A stretch of DNA of 64,000 nucleotides from Phycisphaerales bacterium (GCA_022839625.1 JALHJL010000037.1:9656-73655), one strand, 5' to 3'; counted from the stretch's first letter, positions 25,622 through 33,972 are shown. Notes: generated from the letters alone by a model not told the origin. A program made the numbers and translations.

Positions 25622-27088
25622 CTACTTGGACGCGCCCGCCGGTGCGCTGCGCTCGCTGAGCAGCGATTCCAGTCTTGCCAGCCGCTCTTCAAGCGCGGCG
25701 ATGCGCTGTTGCTGAGCGGCCAGAACCGCATCCTTCTCCTGCAAGAGCTGGTACAGGCCCTGAATGCCCGCCAGGGCAACTCCGTCCGCGTCGATCGTGG
25801 CGATTCCCTCGCCGGCTACTCCGACCCCAAACGCCGCATGGAAATCCGCGGCGCTTGGGCTCAGGTGCTGCGTGGCGTCCTCCTCGTCCAGAGAGCTCCA
25901 GAAATAGATGGCGAGCCTGGCGATCGCCTCGACAATTGCCCGCGGGTCGGCTGGACTCGACTCCAGCCTCACGTTGCCCGCCCCGGCGTTCGTCCAGACG
26001 CCGTCCTTGCTCAGGTACGCCCCGGTGCTCGTGGCGAGGTACGCAACGTCCGGGATGGTCGGGTTGCTATGGGCGCCGAGCCAGACCCCGCCGCTGGCCC
26101 GGACGATGAACTGGTTATCCGCGGTCGAGGCAATCTTGTCGAAGGTGGAGTCGCCCCAAACGAAGCATCCGCGGTGCGCGGCGTTCGCCTTGCGCCCGGC
26201 GGCAAAGCTGAAGTCGCCGGCGGCCTCGTTCTGGGCGCCGCCGGGGACAGTCGCGTAGTCGCCCGTGGCGCTGTTTTCGAGGCCACCCGAGACGGTTGCC
26301 GCTTCGCTCTGGACCGTGTTGCTCGCGCCCCCGCCGATCGTTCCGCCAGCACTTTGGGCATCGTTGTTGTAGCCCCCGCCCACGCTTGCGTAGCTGGCCG
26401 CGGCGCGGTTCACCGCATTGAGCGCGCCGCCGCCGGCAATGGTCGCCCCGACGACGTCCGCCGCCGCCGCGTTCCCGGGGAAACCACCGACGAGGTTGGC
26501 TGCACCGGCCGTCGGCTCCAGCCGCAGGGCGGCTGCCCCGCCGACCCCGAGCGTCAGCACCGTGTCGTCAGCCGTGCCGAGGAAATCGGTACTGGAATCG
26601 AGCCCCGTGTTGCCGCCCAGCAACCAGGCGTTCGCGGACACCCGTTGGTCGAAGTACGTGTTGTCGATCTGGATTGTCAGGCCATTCAGCCGCAGACCGG
26701 CGCCGATCGCGTAGGTCTTCCCCGGCTCGCCTTGCGGACCTTGCGGGCCGGCAGGCCCGGGCGGACCGGCGGGGCCTTCCGGTCCCTGAGGCCCGTCAGG
26801 TCCGGCTGGGCCCGTAGGACCCGCGGGGCCGGGCTCGCCCTGTGTGCCGCCAGTGTCGTTGGGGTCAGTCGGGCCCGTTGCCCCGCCCGGCGAGACCATG
26901 CCGGATTGATCGTCGTCGTCCGCCGTGCCGTCGGTCGAAAGATCGGGGTTGCCGTAAATCAGCACCTGCGGCGGACATCCGCCGATCAGGCTGGCAGCGA
27001 TCAACGCTGCACCGGCCAACAGGCTGATTTCAGTTCGAGGTACTCGGAGAATGCGTGCCCACGGGGCGTCCTGCTCGTGACGTGGCAT
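25622..27088 (-). CDS. Collagen-like lipoprotein with YadA-like head repeats and coiled-coil tail
   Basis: A 488-residue lipoprotein (lipobox SLIGGC). After an acidic linker come 14 uninterrupted Gly-X-Y triplets (about residues 82-123, GEPGPAGPTGP onward). Next comes a region of repeated GG..N.A.....A.V.GG units resembling the left-handed head repeats of trimeric YadA-type adhesins. The end is a conserved globular region and a C-terminal coiled coil (LAAQQQRIAALEERLARLE). Each module trimerises in known proteins, so a trimeric surface fibre is a reasonable inference. ATG 27088 follows AAAGGAG; a promoter lies at 27202-27230. It is convergent with the YGHTSHG lipoprotein gene. Confidence 0.75.
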   Translation of the reverse strand: MPRHEQDAPWARILRVPRTEISLLAGAALIAASLIGGCPPQVLIYGNPDLSTDGTADDDDQSGMVSPGGATGPTDPNDTGGTQGEPGPAGPTGPAGPDGPQGPEGPAGPPGPAGPQGPQGEPGKTYAIGAGLRLNGLTIQIDNTYFDQRVSANAWLLGGNTGLDSSTDFLGTADDTVLTLGVGGAAALRLEPTAGAANLVGGFPGNAAAADVVGATIAGGGALNAVNRAAASYASVGGGYNNDAQSAGGTIGGGASNTVQSEAATVSGGLENSATGDYATVPGGAQNEAAGDFSFAAGRKANAAHRGCFVWGDSTFDKIASTADNQFIVRASGGVWLGAHSNPTIPDVAYLATSTGAYLSKDGVWTNAGAGNVRLESSPADPRAIVEAIARLAIYFWSSLDEEDATQHLSPSAADFHAAFGVGVAGEGIATIDADGVALAGIQGLYQLLQEKDAVLAAQQQRIAALEERLARLESLLSERSAPAGASK

Positions 27089-27201
27089 GGTGCTCAGACT
27101 CCTTTCTGACTCGGCAGATCGGCCGAACACGATGGAGGTACGCTCGCGGGGGGCTGGCTGACCGCGCGATCCACTGCCCCCTGCAACCGGCTATCAACCC
27201 A

Positions 27202-27230
27202 AGTCTATGCCATAACCCCACATATTGCAA
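27202..27230 (-). promoter_or_regulatory. Sigma70-like promoter for the collagen-like lipoprotein
   Basis: On the reverse strand TTGCAA (27230-27225) and TAGACT (27207-27202) are separated by 17 nt, about 115 nt before ATG 27088. The remaining sequence between 27231 and 27371 shows nothing recognised. Confidence 0.5.
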
Positions 27231-27371
27231 GTGGGAAACCGTCGGGACGCGACATGTTGTGGGTGCTGTGTTGGCCGGCTGCTGCCCGCGGGCTGAAGGG
27301 ACCGGCTTCGGGCCCGCCGCCGTCGCCGTCGGCACCGGGCACGGTGCGAATCGACTGCCTCGCCTGTTTCC

Positions 27372-27953
27372 CTACTGAATGAGCTGGCCCTTGTCCAGCA
27401 TGACCAGTGGGTCGAAGGTCGCGAAGTCGGCCTGATGTATGAGCACGGTCTCCACGCACTTCGGCGCGCCCTCGCCTTCCTTGGCGTGGCAGGCGATCGT
27501 GTTGAGGACCGTCTCATCACGGATGCCCGCCTCGACCGCCAGGGCGGTCCCGGAGATCGGGTGCCGCAGGCACGCCCCCGCACGGCTCTTGCGATAGCCG
27601 CCGGCGCCGTCCCTCTCGGTCTCGACGAGCTTGCCGACATCGTGCAGCAGACCGCCGGCGAGCAGCCGGTCATAGTCGATCCTGTACGGCAGCTTGCCGC
27701 CGTACGCGGCTTCCTGGGCCTTGGCGAGCCCGTAGGCGCCCTCGGTGACGGCGAGGGTGTGCTGGATGAAGTTTACGCCGTGGGTCTTGGTCAGCAGCGT
27801 AAACGGCATCTTGGTCAGTTCGTCGGTGCTGGTCCATCCGCCGCGCTCGCAGCCGAGGAGCCAAGTCTTGACGACCTTGTCGCGAAGGTCGTTGTTGGTG
27901 ATGCGCTCCAGAACGGAGCCGAACAGCGATCGGATGTCTTTGTCGACAATCAT
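27372..27953 (-). CDS. HD-domain phosphohydrolase
   Basis: A 193-residue HD-superfamily protein. His65 in FIQHTLAV, the HD pair 104-105 in GGLLHDVGKL, His131 in LRHPISG and His156 in ACHAKEG make the metal-site pattern of HD phosphohydrolases (H...HD...H...H). The C-terminal DFATFDPLVMLDKGQ completes the fold. ATG 27953 follows AGGAGAG at good spacing. HD proteins hydrolyse nucleotides or phosphodiesters; the substrate is not indicated. It is a single gene, with a transposase remnant upstream. Confidence 0.75.
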   Translation of the reverse strand: MIVDKDIRSLFGSVLERITNNDLRDKVVKTWLLGCERGGWTSTDELTKMPFTLLTKTHGVNFIQHTLAVTEGAYGLAKAQEAAYGGKLPYRIDYDRLLAGGLLHDVGKLVETERDGAGGYRKSRAGACLRHPISGTALAVEAGIRDETVLNTIACHAKEGEGAPKCVETVLIHQADFATFDPLVMLDKGQLIQ

Positions 27954-27982
27954 GTGCTCTCCTGTAGCGGCCGAGCTTCTGC

Positions 27983-28390
27983 TCAATGCTGTCCGGGATT
28001 GTAACTGAGTCGCGCCGCAGAGCGAGGCGTGGGGCGCCGGGGGAAGGGCTCGATCGCGGCGGGGCCTCCGTCGGCCGGGACCGGCCCAGCATCGCTGACT
28101 GTCCGGTGCGGCAGACGCGGCAGGCTATGCTTGCGCCGCGCGCCGGCGTGGTCGAAAATGTCCTCGATCCGTCGGAGGCTCTTGAAGGCCGGAGTGAAGA
28201 AGGCCACCAGGTGCGCGATCAACAGATGATCGGCAACGAGCGTGCGATGGCCGTGCTCGTCCGCCCGGCGGAGGGTGTGGAGCAGGTGCTCCAGGGGTTG
28301 CAGCATGCGCCAGGTGACGAGATTCTGCTCACTGCGGGGTGCCCGCTCCGCACGAGGTCCGACTTTGCGTCCGCTGCGCGCCGCGCCCAT
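27983..28390 (-). pseudogene. IS4-type transposase N-terminal remnant
   Basis: The reverse frame includes LLIAHLVAFFTPAFKSLRRI and, further on, LPRLPHRTVSDA, the N-terminal pattern (L..yFf.P..kSLR, then RgSlSdA) of IS4-family transposases common in planctomycetes. The DDE catalytic core is absent and the frame degrades after SDA, ending next to the HD-domain gene. No flanking inverted repeats are evident. It is a decayed insertion. Confidence 0.55.
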
Positions 28391-28622
28391 GGCGAAACAC
28401 GCCGGGCGCGGTTGCGCTACTTAACATCTACCTAAGTTAGAAGAATCCTGGATTCCGGACATCATTGGCCAAGAGGTCAGCCGTAACGAGAACCTGAGAA
28501 CTGCTCAAGCAGCCGGCAGCGGCGGCATAGCGCGCTGTTGCAGAACCCGGCCCGGCGTCCCCGGGGGGTGGGGGCAGGGCGCGGGTGAGGGGGCACCTGA
28601 ATCGGCGGGGGCACATTCCGGG
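28391..28622. other. Intergenic stretch without recognised gene
   Basis: An AT-richer patch near 28420-28460 lies between the transposase remnant and the promoter of the next lipoprotein. I see no gene or repeat here. Confidence 0.3.
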
Positions 28623-28651
28623 TTGACATCGGCGGCGGTTGCTCTGACACT
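28623..28651 (+). promoter_or_regulatory. Promoter with consensus -35 box
   Basis: TTGACA (28623-28628), 17 nt, GACACT (28646-28651), about 40 nt before ATG 28692. The -35 is perfect; the -10 matches 3 of 6. Confidence 0.4.
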
Positions 28652-28691
28652 AGCAGCCGACTCGAGTGCGGTTGAACTCAACAGGTGCAGT

Positions 28692-28892
28692 ATGCGGATA
28701 TGGCTCTTGCTCGGACTGCTGAGCGGTCTGGCCGTGGCGGCGGGCTGTGCGACCGTAACGAAAACACCCGGAGAGAACCTGGCCCACGTGCGGTCGGTTC
28801 TCGAACTCGACATGCTGCAGGTCGGTGACGACTGGAACCTGATCTGGCTCGCCGATCGCCAGGGGCGTCTCACCCGGTGGCATACGCGCTAG
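28692..28892 (+). CDS. Small lipoprotein
   Basis: A 66-residue lipoprotein with lipobox AVAAGC near residue 19. The mature part has a compact sequence, ENLAHVRSVLELDMLQVGDD then WNLIWLADR. AGGTG precedes ATG 28692 and a promoter lies 40 nt upstream. It resembles small planctomycete envelope lipoproteins without assigned role. A MITE begins 2 nt after its TAG stop. Confidence 0.6.
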   Translation: MRIWLLLGLLSGLAVAAGCATVTKTPGENLAHVRSVLELDMLQVGDDWNLIWLADRQGRLTRWHTR

Positions 28893-28894
28893 CG

Positions 28895-29063
28895 GTCCGC
28901 CGCAGAGGTATAGCGCTGGACCTCCGTGTCCGGCGAGGGTTCCATTCGGCTCGAAAAGCGTCGGACACCCGCCACGGCGGGCAGGTCGCTACAGGCGACT
29001 CGCTGCGGCGAGCTCAGGTCCGACGCTACGGGTGAGCGGTCCGCGGGGAGTTCTGCGGCGGAC
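28895..29063. mobile_element. 169-bp MITE-like element, copy 1
   Basis: Perfect 12-bp terminal inverted repeats GTCCGCCGCAGA (28895-28906) and TCTGCGGCGGAC (29052-29063). The interior is closely similar to the element at 31239-31407, which has exactly the same length, and contains CCCGCCACGGCGGG and an inner CGTCGGAC/GTCCGACG inverted repeat. It encodes no protein. It begins immediately after a lipoprotein stop codon. Confidence 0.8.
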
Positions 29064-29068
29064 TGCTG

Positions 29069-29183
29069 GTGTCCTGAGTCTGAGGTTGTCGACGGAAGTC
29101 GGGGCGCGCGAAGTTCCACTTCACACGCCCTGGCCAGGGATTTGCGCGCCCCACTTCTTCGCCGAGTCTGTGACTGAGGACAC
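29069..29183. repeat. 115-bp fold-back element
   Basis: The ends GTGTCCTGAGTC (29069-29080) and GACTGAGGACAC (29172-29183) are inverted with one mismatch. Inner arms GGGGCGCGCGAA and TTTGCGCGCCCC also pair. The whole unit can fold into one long interrupted hairpin. It lies 5 bp from the MITE and may be another non-autonomous element or a structured RNA. Confidence 0.55.
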
Positions 29184-29362
29184 GAGGGCGCTGCCTCGCA
29201 ACTGCGGCCTCGTAGCGTGGGCTGAGGCGCGGTCTTCACGCCGCGCGGAGCGAGCGCGCGACATGAATGTCGCGGCTCGATTGCGTCGTGGTCTCGATGC
29301 GGCCCCACGCCGGTAATCCGTCCATGCCACATGGGTGCGGAAGGGCGGCCCCAGCCTCCGGC
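29184..29362. other. Noncoding repeat-like stretch
   Basis: It contains the palindrome CGCGACAT-GA-ATGTCGCG near 29260-29275 and a GC-rich hairpin segment with GGCGCGGTCTTCACGCCGCGC. No gene is recognised. Confidence 0.35.
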
Positions 29363-29503
29363 CTACTCTGTCAGTGACTCGCGAACCGACTGCCAATACT
29401 CGCGCCATTCCCGCGTCTTCTGCCGCTCGGTGGCTTCATAAGCGACCCACACCAGGTCGTCATGCAGCTCCGGCGAGATGTTGTCCGCGAGTTGGCTGGC
29501 CAT
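29363..29503 (-). CDS. 46-residue protein at the junction of an IS1380-type remnant
   Basis: ATG 29503 to TAG 29363 encodes a short charged protein (MASQLADNISPELHDDLVWV then AYEATERQKTREWREYWQ). It starts exactly where the IS1380-like transposase similarity ends and runs in a different frame. Its composition is protein-like and amphipathic rather than GC-noise. It could be a truncated resident gene interrupted by the insertion, or a small independent gene. No family is recognised and no strong Shine-Dalgarno is seen. Confidence 0.35.
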   Translation of the reverse strand: MASQLADNISPELHDDLVWVAYEATERQKTREWREYWQSVRESLTE

Positions 29504-29504
29504 C

Positions 29505-29714
29505 CGTGAGCTGCGCGGCCAGGTCGGCCGTCAGCCCGAGGCGATGATCCGCCTCCCGCAGCAAGAGCGCCCCGGCGTCAGACGTGATCCGCGGATCGGC
29601 CTGCCGCAGCTTGATCGCGCGATTGAACGTGGGCTCGAACAGCCAGCCCCCGGCCCCGCCTCCGCCCGCGCCGCCTCTGCCGGCCCGACCGGCCCGTCCC
29701 TGGCCTTCACCCAT
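29505..29714 (-). pseudogene. IS1380-type transposase, N-terminal fragment
   Basis: From ATG 29714 the reverse frame has a Gly/Ala/Arg-rich start, then LFEPTFNRAIKLRQADPRIT and SDAGALLLREADHRLGL, the conserved N terminus of IS1380-family transposases. Similarity stops at about 29505, after some 70 codons, so the RNase H-like DDE core is lost. Confidence 0.65.
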
Positions 29715-29784
29715 GAGGTGTTGCTCCCGTTCCGTGGGTCACGCGTGTTGCACCAAAACTCATGAAGCTGGTGAATAATCGGGG
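29715..29784 (-). mobile_element. Terminal region of the IS1380-type remnant
   Basis: On the reverse strand the sequence from 29784 begins CCCCGATTATTCACCAGC, followed by TTCATGAGTTTTGGTGCAA and ACGCGTGACCCACGGAACG. The same blocks recur at 63906-64000 in the opposite orientation. The later copy has about 36 extra bases between GGTGCAA and ACGCGTGACC. This is the 5' terminus upstream of the transposase fragment. Confidence 0.65.
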
Positions 29785-29960
29785 ATCAACGCTTGTCGCC
29801 CCGACTTTGCCTTCCCGCGACTGTCCAGTTGGGCGGTCGTTTTGTTTCCAGGGCGGGCCTGCGGCGGGGGTTCAGTAACATGTCGCCGCGCTTCTGCGAC
29901 GGCCAGACGGTGGTCCGTTCAAAGTGGCCGGCAGTGTGTGCGCGGTTGCGGCCACCAGGT

Positions 29961-30054
29961 GTCCGTCGAAAAAGGGGACCGGCTCCGCTCTGAACCGCGT
30001 TCGTGGCAACGCCAGCGGGCTTCCCAGCGGTGCCCGTCCGCTTGTTCAAGGGAC
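29961..30054 (+). repeat. 94-bp palindromic repeat (REP-like), second complete copy
   Basis: The left arm GTCCGTCGAAAAAGGGGAC (29961-29979) pairs with 30036-30054 at 15 of 19 positions. Length is identical to the copy at 7881-7974. The rest of the 500-bp gap 29785-30285 holds no recognised gene, though an open reverse frame with a basic, Arg-rich translation spans part of it. Confidence 0.75.
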
Positions 30055-30285
30055 TGCTGGCGGTCCCGCGGGACTGACCGGAACGCAACGAAGCCCGATT
30101 TCATCATCTCTTCATCCACGCCGCCATAGGAATTAGTCGTGGCGCGTAATTGCATACGGCATGCCAGGTGGACAAACGGGCGACCCGGCGAGAGGACGGC
30201 ACAACACCCATCCGTGCCAGGAGCCGTCCGAGTGCCTCAGGTCGGTCCGCGCGTACAGCGTCCGAAGAACAGGAGGAAACTAGCG

Positions 30286-31143
30286 ATGTCAGGCTACAGA
30301 AGAATCCAGATGGGTACGATGGTTGGCGCACTCGCGATCGGAATGTTGGCCGGGGGCTGCGGCTCATCGCTGGCGACCAGCGACTCAACCGGCAGCCTGC
30401 TGGACCTGCTGGCGAATCTGGGCATCTCCGAGGACACCACGCTGGGCGATCTGCTGGACCAGGTCACGGTCGGACAGGTGCTCGATGGCGTCACGCAGTT
30501 CGCCGGCTCTCCGGCCATAATGCCGGGGCCGTTCACGCAGTCGGGCCTGTCCGACGCCGAACTGGTCGAGATCGAGTCGCTGCAAGCCCAGCTCGAGGCC
30601 GGCGAGATCACGGAGCAGGAGTACAACGACGCGCTGCGTGAGATTGTCGGCTACGCATGCGGAATGCCGCCTGGCGGGCCGGCATTTGGTGGCGGACCGT
30701 CGAGGCACGGGATGGGGCGTGGAGCGCCGCCGCCGGCCTTGACGGACGAACAGCAGCAGGCTGCCGACGAGATCTTCCAGGCCGAACGAGACGACCTCGA
30801 GGCGCTGCGCGCGGCGGCAGAAGAGGACATTCGCGCTCTGCTCACCGAGGAGCAAGCGGCGAGCTTCGATGGGCTACCCCCGCTGCCGATCGGCGGCGGC
30901 CCACCCCCGCCGGTCGGCCCCGGCGGGATCGCTCACGGGCACGAAGGCGGCCCGCTGGACCGCCTGACGCAGGCCCTGGGGTTGTCGGACGAGCAGCAGA
31001 TCGCCATCGAGGAGATTCTCACCGAACTTCACGACGCCGTTGCCGCGCGGCACGAGCAGACCCGCGACGAACTCCTCAGCCTGCTCACCGACGAGCAACT
31101 GGAGCAACTGGGGCAGACTGCGGAAGCCGCCCAGGAGCAGTGA
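30286..31143 (+). CDS. Lipoprotein with two Spy/CpxP-like helical modules
   Basis: A 285-residue lipoprotein (lipobox MLAGGC). Two helical modules, LTDEQQQAADEIFQAERDDL onward at about 148-190 and LSDEQQIAIEEILTELHD onward at about 230-275, follow the LT(D/E)EQ pattern of Spy/CpxP periplasmic chaperones and metal-stress proteins. They are separated by a Pro/Gly-rich linker. AGGAGG lies 9 nt before ATG 30286. A perfect 11-bp hairpin follows the stop. Chaperone or sensor function is inferred from the modules only. Confidence 0.65.
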   Translation: MSGYRRIQMGTMVGALAIGMLAGGCGSSLATSDSTGSLLDLLANLGISEDTTLGDLLDQVTVGQVLDGVTQFAGSPAIMPGPFTQSGLSDAELVEIESLQAQLEAGEITEQEYNDALREIVGYACGMPPGGPAFGGGPSRHGMGRGAPPPALTDEQQQAADEIFQAERDDLEALRAAAEEDIRALLTEEQAASFDGLPPLPIGGGPPPPVGPGGIAHGHEGGPLDRLTQALGLSDEQQIAIEEILTELHDAVAARHEQTRDELLSLLTDEQLEQLGQTAEAAQEQ

Positions 31144-31186
31144 GCGTGGGCCCGAAATGCTTGCGGGCGTAAGTGCCGGCAGTGAG

Positions 31187-31213
31187 CGTCCTCCGTCTCG
31201 TTGACGGAGGACG
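31187..31213 (+). terminator. Perfect hairpin downstream of the Spy-like gene
   Basis: CGTCCTCCGTC, TCGTT, GACGGAGGACG forms an 11-bp perfect stem with a 5-nt loop, starting 44 nt after the stop codon. There is only a weak T-rich tail (TTCGCGATTG), so it may act as an mRNA 3' end stabiliser or a terminator. Confidence 0.55.
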
Positions 31214-31238
31214 TTCGCGATTGCACGCCGGCACAGCG

Positions 31239-31407
31239 GTCCGCCGCAGAAGTGTAGCCCCGGACCTCCGGGGCCGGCGAGGATCGCATTCGGCTGGAAG
31301 ATCGTCGGACACCCGCCACGGCGGGCAGGTCGTTGCAGGCGATTCGCTGCGGCGAGCTCAGGTCCGACGCTACGGACGCGTGGCCCACGGAGACTTCTGC
31401 GGCAGAC
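31239..31407. mobile_element. 169-bp MITE-like element, copy 2
   Basis: Same length and closely similar sequence to 28895-29063. The left end is GTCCGCCGCAGA and the right end TCTGCGGCAGAC, one mismatch between the inverted repeats. The inner blocks CACCCGCCACGGCGGGCAGG and CTCAGGTCCGACGCTACGG are shared by both copies. Confidence 0.8.
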
Positions 31408-31493
31408 GGATAGGTGTTGAAAGACATTCCTGAGGCGCGGCGGGGGGAACACCGGCCGCCGCCAGGTACCTGTTGGTGCGACGGAGAACCCGC

Positions 31494-31658
31494 ATGAGAA
31501 CTGGAAAACGGATCGCAATGGTGTTGACGAGCGGGCTGCTGCTCACAGTCAGTTCGTGCGCCACGGATTTCGGCTACTACCTGCTCAACGCGCTCATCGA
31601 GTATCTACCCGAGTTCCTGGAGGCGCTGACCACGACGACCACGACTACGACCACCTGA
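31494..31658 (+). CDS. Small lipoprotein ending in a nine-threonine tail
   Basis: A 54-residue lipoprotein with lipobox TVSSC at about residue 22. A short amphipathic stretch, DFGYYLLNALIEYLPEFLEA, is followed by nine consecutive Thr encoded by an ACC/ACG/ACT run. ATG 31494 has GGAG at suitable spacing; the promoter is not clear. A poly-Thr tail suggests a glycosylation target or a replication-slippage tract. It is convergent with the helicase gene. No family is recognised. Confidence 0.55.
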   Translation: MRTGKRIAMVLTSGLLLTVSSCATDFGYYLLNALIEYLPEFLEALTTTTTTTTT

Positions 31659-31779
31659 CGCGGCCGACGCTCCGCCCATTCCGCCGCCGTGCCGCGGCCT
31701 CTGGGAAGGCGCGGGGCGCGCATCAGGCTGTTGCAGCGGCGGTCTTCGAGCAGGCGGCGGCCACGGGCCGATTCCGCGT

Positions 31780-33972
31780 CTACGGCTTGAGCACCTCCCG
31801 CATGCTCTGTGCTTCCGCCAGGAAGCGCTGCGTGTAGTGCTCGTCCACGCGGGCGCACGTCTGCGTCGCCAGCTCTCCCAGGCGCTGGTACTCCGGGTCT
31901 TCGGTGCGCACGTAGAACTCGCCCGCGAGAATCACCAGCCGCAGCAAGTGCCGCAGGATCAGTCCCTCCTGCTTGATCAGGTCGAGGGCGCGGACCGACT
32001 TGAAGAACTCGCAGTCGCGGGCGAAGGCGTCGCCGGCGATCCACTTGGGCTGGACGAACGCGGGCTCGGGGGCCGCCAGCCTGGCCTCGAAGGCGAGCTT
32101 CAACATCTCCGGAAACGTCGGCGGACGCTCCTCCGGCTCCTCCCACTTGTCCACCCAGCGGCGCGGCCGCTCCTCTTCTTCCTCGGGCACAGCAGAGCTT
32201 TGCACCACTTTGACGCCCATGGCGGTCAGCAGCGGCTCGAGCACCTGGGTCTGGAGCGGCCCTTGGGCCAGCGTCTCGGGGATGCGCACGTGCCGCAGGA
32301 TCACCGGCGGCACTTCCAGCACCGCCTCCAGGGCCAACAGCTTCTCATTGAAGTCCGCGTAGTTGAGCTGCTCGGCGAGGTAGTCGCCGAACAGCGGGTC
32401 CACGCTGCGGTAGTTCAGCAATCGATAGATGCTCTCGTGAAGCGTGACGTGGTCGCCGTCCTCCGCGCGCGTCAGGTAGCCCAGTCCCTGCAAGTTGTCG
32501 AGCATGAAGTTGAGTTGCGTGTTGAACTTGTCGATATACTCGGCCCCGGCGAAACGCTTGGAGAGGAAGTCGCGGACCTCGTGCAGCGTCCCCGTGCGCG
32601 TCAGCAGGAAGATCAACACCGAGTACGGGATCATGCCGCGGCTGTAGAGCCTGGCCGGCCCGGCCGCGATCAGCGTCTTGAACTGCCCCTGGCTCCAGTA
32701 CTGCTCGGTCTTTCGCCGCGTCGGCTGCTTGCGTTCGAGCTCCTTGCGGATCCGCAGGATGCCGGGGTCCTTGGAGCGCGGGTCGATCTGCTCGTACTTC
32801 TTGCGCCACTTGAAAATCTTCACGTCGTCGTCATGGGCCGTCGCGTAGACGTGGCCCTGCGTGTCGAATTGCGGCCGGCCGGCCCGGCCGAACATCTGGT
32901 GCGCGCTGCTGGCGGAGATCAGTTTCTTCTCCCCGTGCGGCCCCTTGATCAGCGTGCTCAGCACCACGGAGCGGGCCGGCAGGTTGATCCCCGCCGCCAG
33001 CGTCTCCGTGCAGCACACCAGCGGCACCAGCTTCTGCCCGAACAGCTCCTCCACGATCAGCTTGTGCCGCGGCAGCACGCCAGCGTGGTGCACGCCCACG
33101 CCCCGCAGCAGCATCTGCCCCAGCTTCGGCCCGACGCCCTCGGCCAGCTCGGCCTTGCGCTCGCGTAGGTACGCGTCAATCTGCTCCTTCTGCCGATTGG
33201 TAATGAGCGGCAGACCCTTGAGTCGCTCGGCCAGGTCCCAGCATTCCTCGCGGTTGAACGCGAACACGAGGGCCGGGGTGTGCTGCTCTTCCGCGGAGCC
33301 GGACGCCATCTGCACCAGCAGCTCGGTGAGCGTCTTGTCCTCCACCCAGTGATATTCCAGCGGCACCCGCCGCTCGTTCGACGTCACCACCTGCACCCGC
33401 CGGCCGTGCTTGTTCTTCAGCCAGTCCGCGAAATCGTACGGGTTGCCGACGGTGGCCGAGAGTAGCATGACGCGGACGTGCGGCGGCAGCAGCGCGAGCG
33501 ACAGCTCCCAGACCACGCCGCGCTCGAAATCGTTGAAGTTGTGAAACTCGTCCATGACGACGCCGCCCACGTGCGCGAGGTCGGCGACGGCGGGGTCGTT
33601 GGCCAGCAGGTGATTCAGCAGAATCTCGGCGACCACGACGCGGATGAGGGCGTCGGGGTTCTCGCGGCGGTTGCCCGTGATGAAGCCGACGTCGGTGCGG
33701 GTGAAGCCCCAGCCTTCGACGCGGTCCTGGAACTCGCGGAACTTCTGCTCGGTCAGGGCGATCAGCGGCGTCGTGTAATAGAGCCGCTGCCGCGTGTGGA
33801 GGGCCTCGAAGATGGCCGCCTCGGCGATGAGCGTCTTGCCCATCCCCGTCGGCGCGCACACCAGCACGCCGCCCTCCGCCTCGAACCACGCCAACAGGGC
33901 CTCCTCCTGCACGGCGTAGAGCTCGTACGGGATGGATTCGAGGAACTTGGCGCAAATCTCGTCGCGGGTCAT
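31780..33972 (-). CDS. Superfamily 2 DExH helicase (Ski2-like)
   Basis: A 730-residue helicase. Motif I is PTGMGKT at 41-47, motif II DEFH at 141-144, motif III SAT at 172-174, and motif VI QMFGRAGRPQFD at 359-370. The motif order and GHVYATA segment fit the Ski2-like group. The remaining 350 residues form the accessory C-terminal region. It probably unwinds RNA or DNA; the substrate is not readable. ATG 33972 has no Shine-Dalgarno, but TATGCT ends 6 nt before it. The first 123 bp around the start are duplicated at 35656-35778. Confidence 0.85.
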   Translation of the reverse strand: MTRDEICAKFLESIPYELYAVQEEALLAWFEAEGGVLVCAPTGMGKTLIAEAAIFEALHTRQRLYYTTPLIALTEQKFREFQDRVEGWGFTRTDVGFITGNRRENPDALIRVVVAEILLNHLLANDPAVADLAHVGGVVMDEFHNFNDFERGVVWELSLALLPPHVRVMLLSATVGNPYDFADWLKNKHGRRVQVVTSNERRVPLEYHWVEDKTLTELLVQMASGSAEEQHTPALVFAFNREECWDLAERLKGLPLITNRQKEQIDAYLRERKAELAEGVGPKLGQMLLRGVGVHHAGVLPRHKLIVEELFGQKLVPLVCCTETLAAGINLPARSVVLSTLIKGPHGEKKLISASSAHQMFGRAGRPQFDTQGHVYATAHDDDVKIFKWRKKYEQIDPRSKDPGILRIRKELERKQPTRRKTEQYWSQGQFKTLIAAGPARLYSRGMIPYSVLIFLLTRTGTLHEVRDFLSKRFAGAEYIDKFNTQLNFMLDNLQGLGYLTRAEDGDHVTLHESIYRLLNYRSVDPLFGDYLAEQLNYADFNEKLLALEAVLEVPPVILRHVRIPETLAQGPLQTQVLEPLLTAMGVKVVQSSAVPEEEEERPRRWVDKWEEPEERPPTFPEMLKLAFEARLAAPEPAFVQPKWIAGDAFARDCEFFKSVRALDLIKQEGLILRHLLRLVILAGEFYVRTEDPEYQRLGELATQTCARVDEHYTQRFLAEAQSMREVLKP

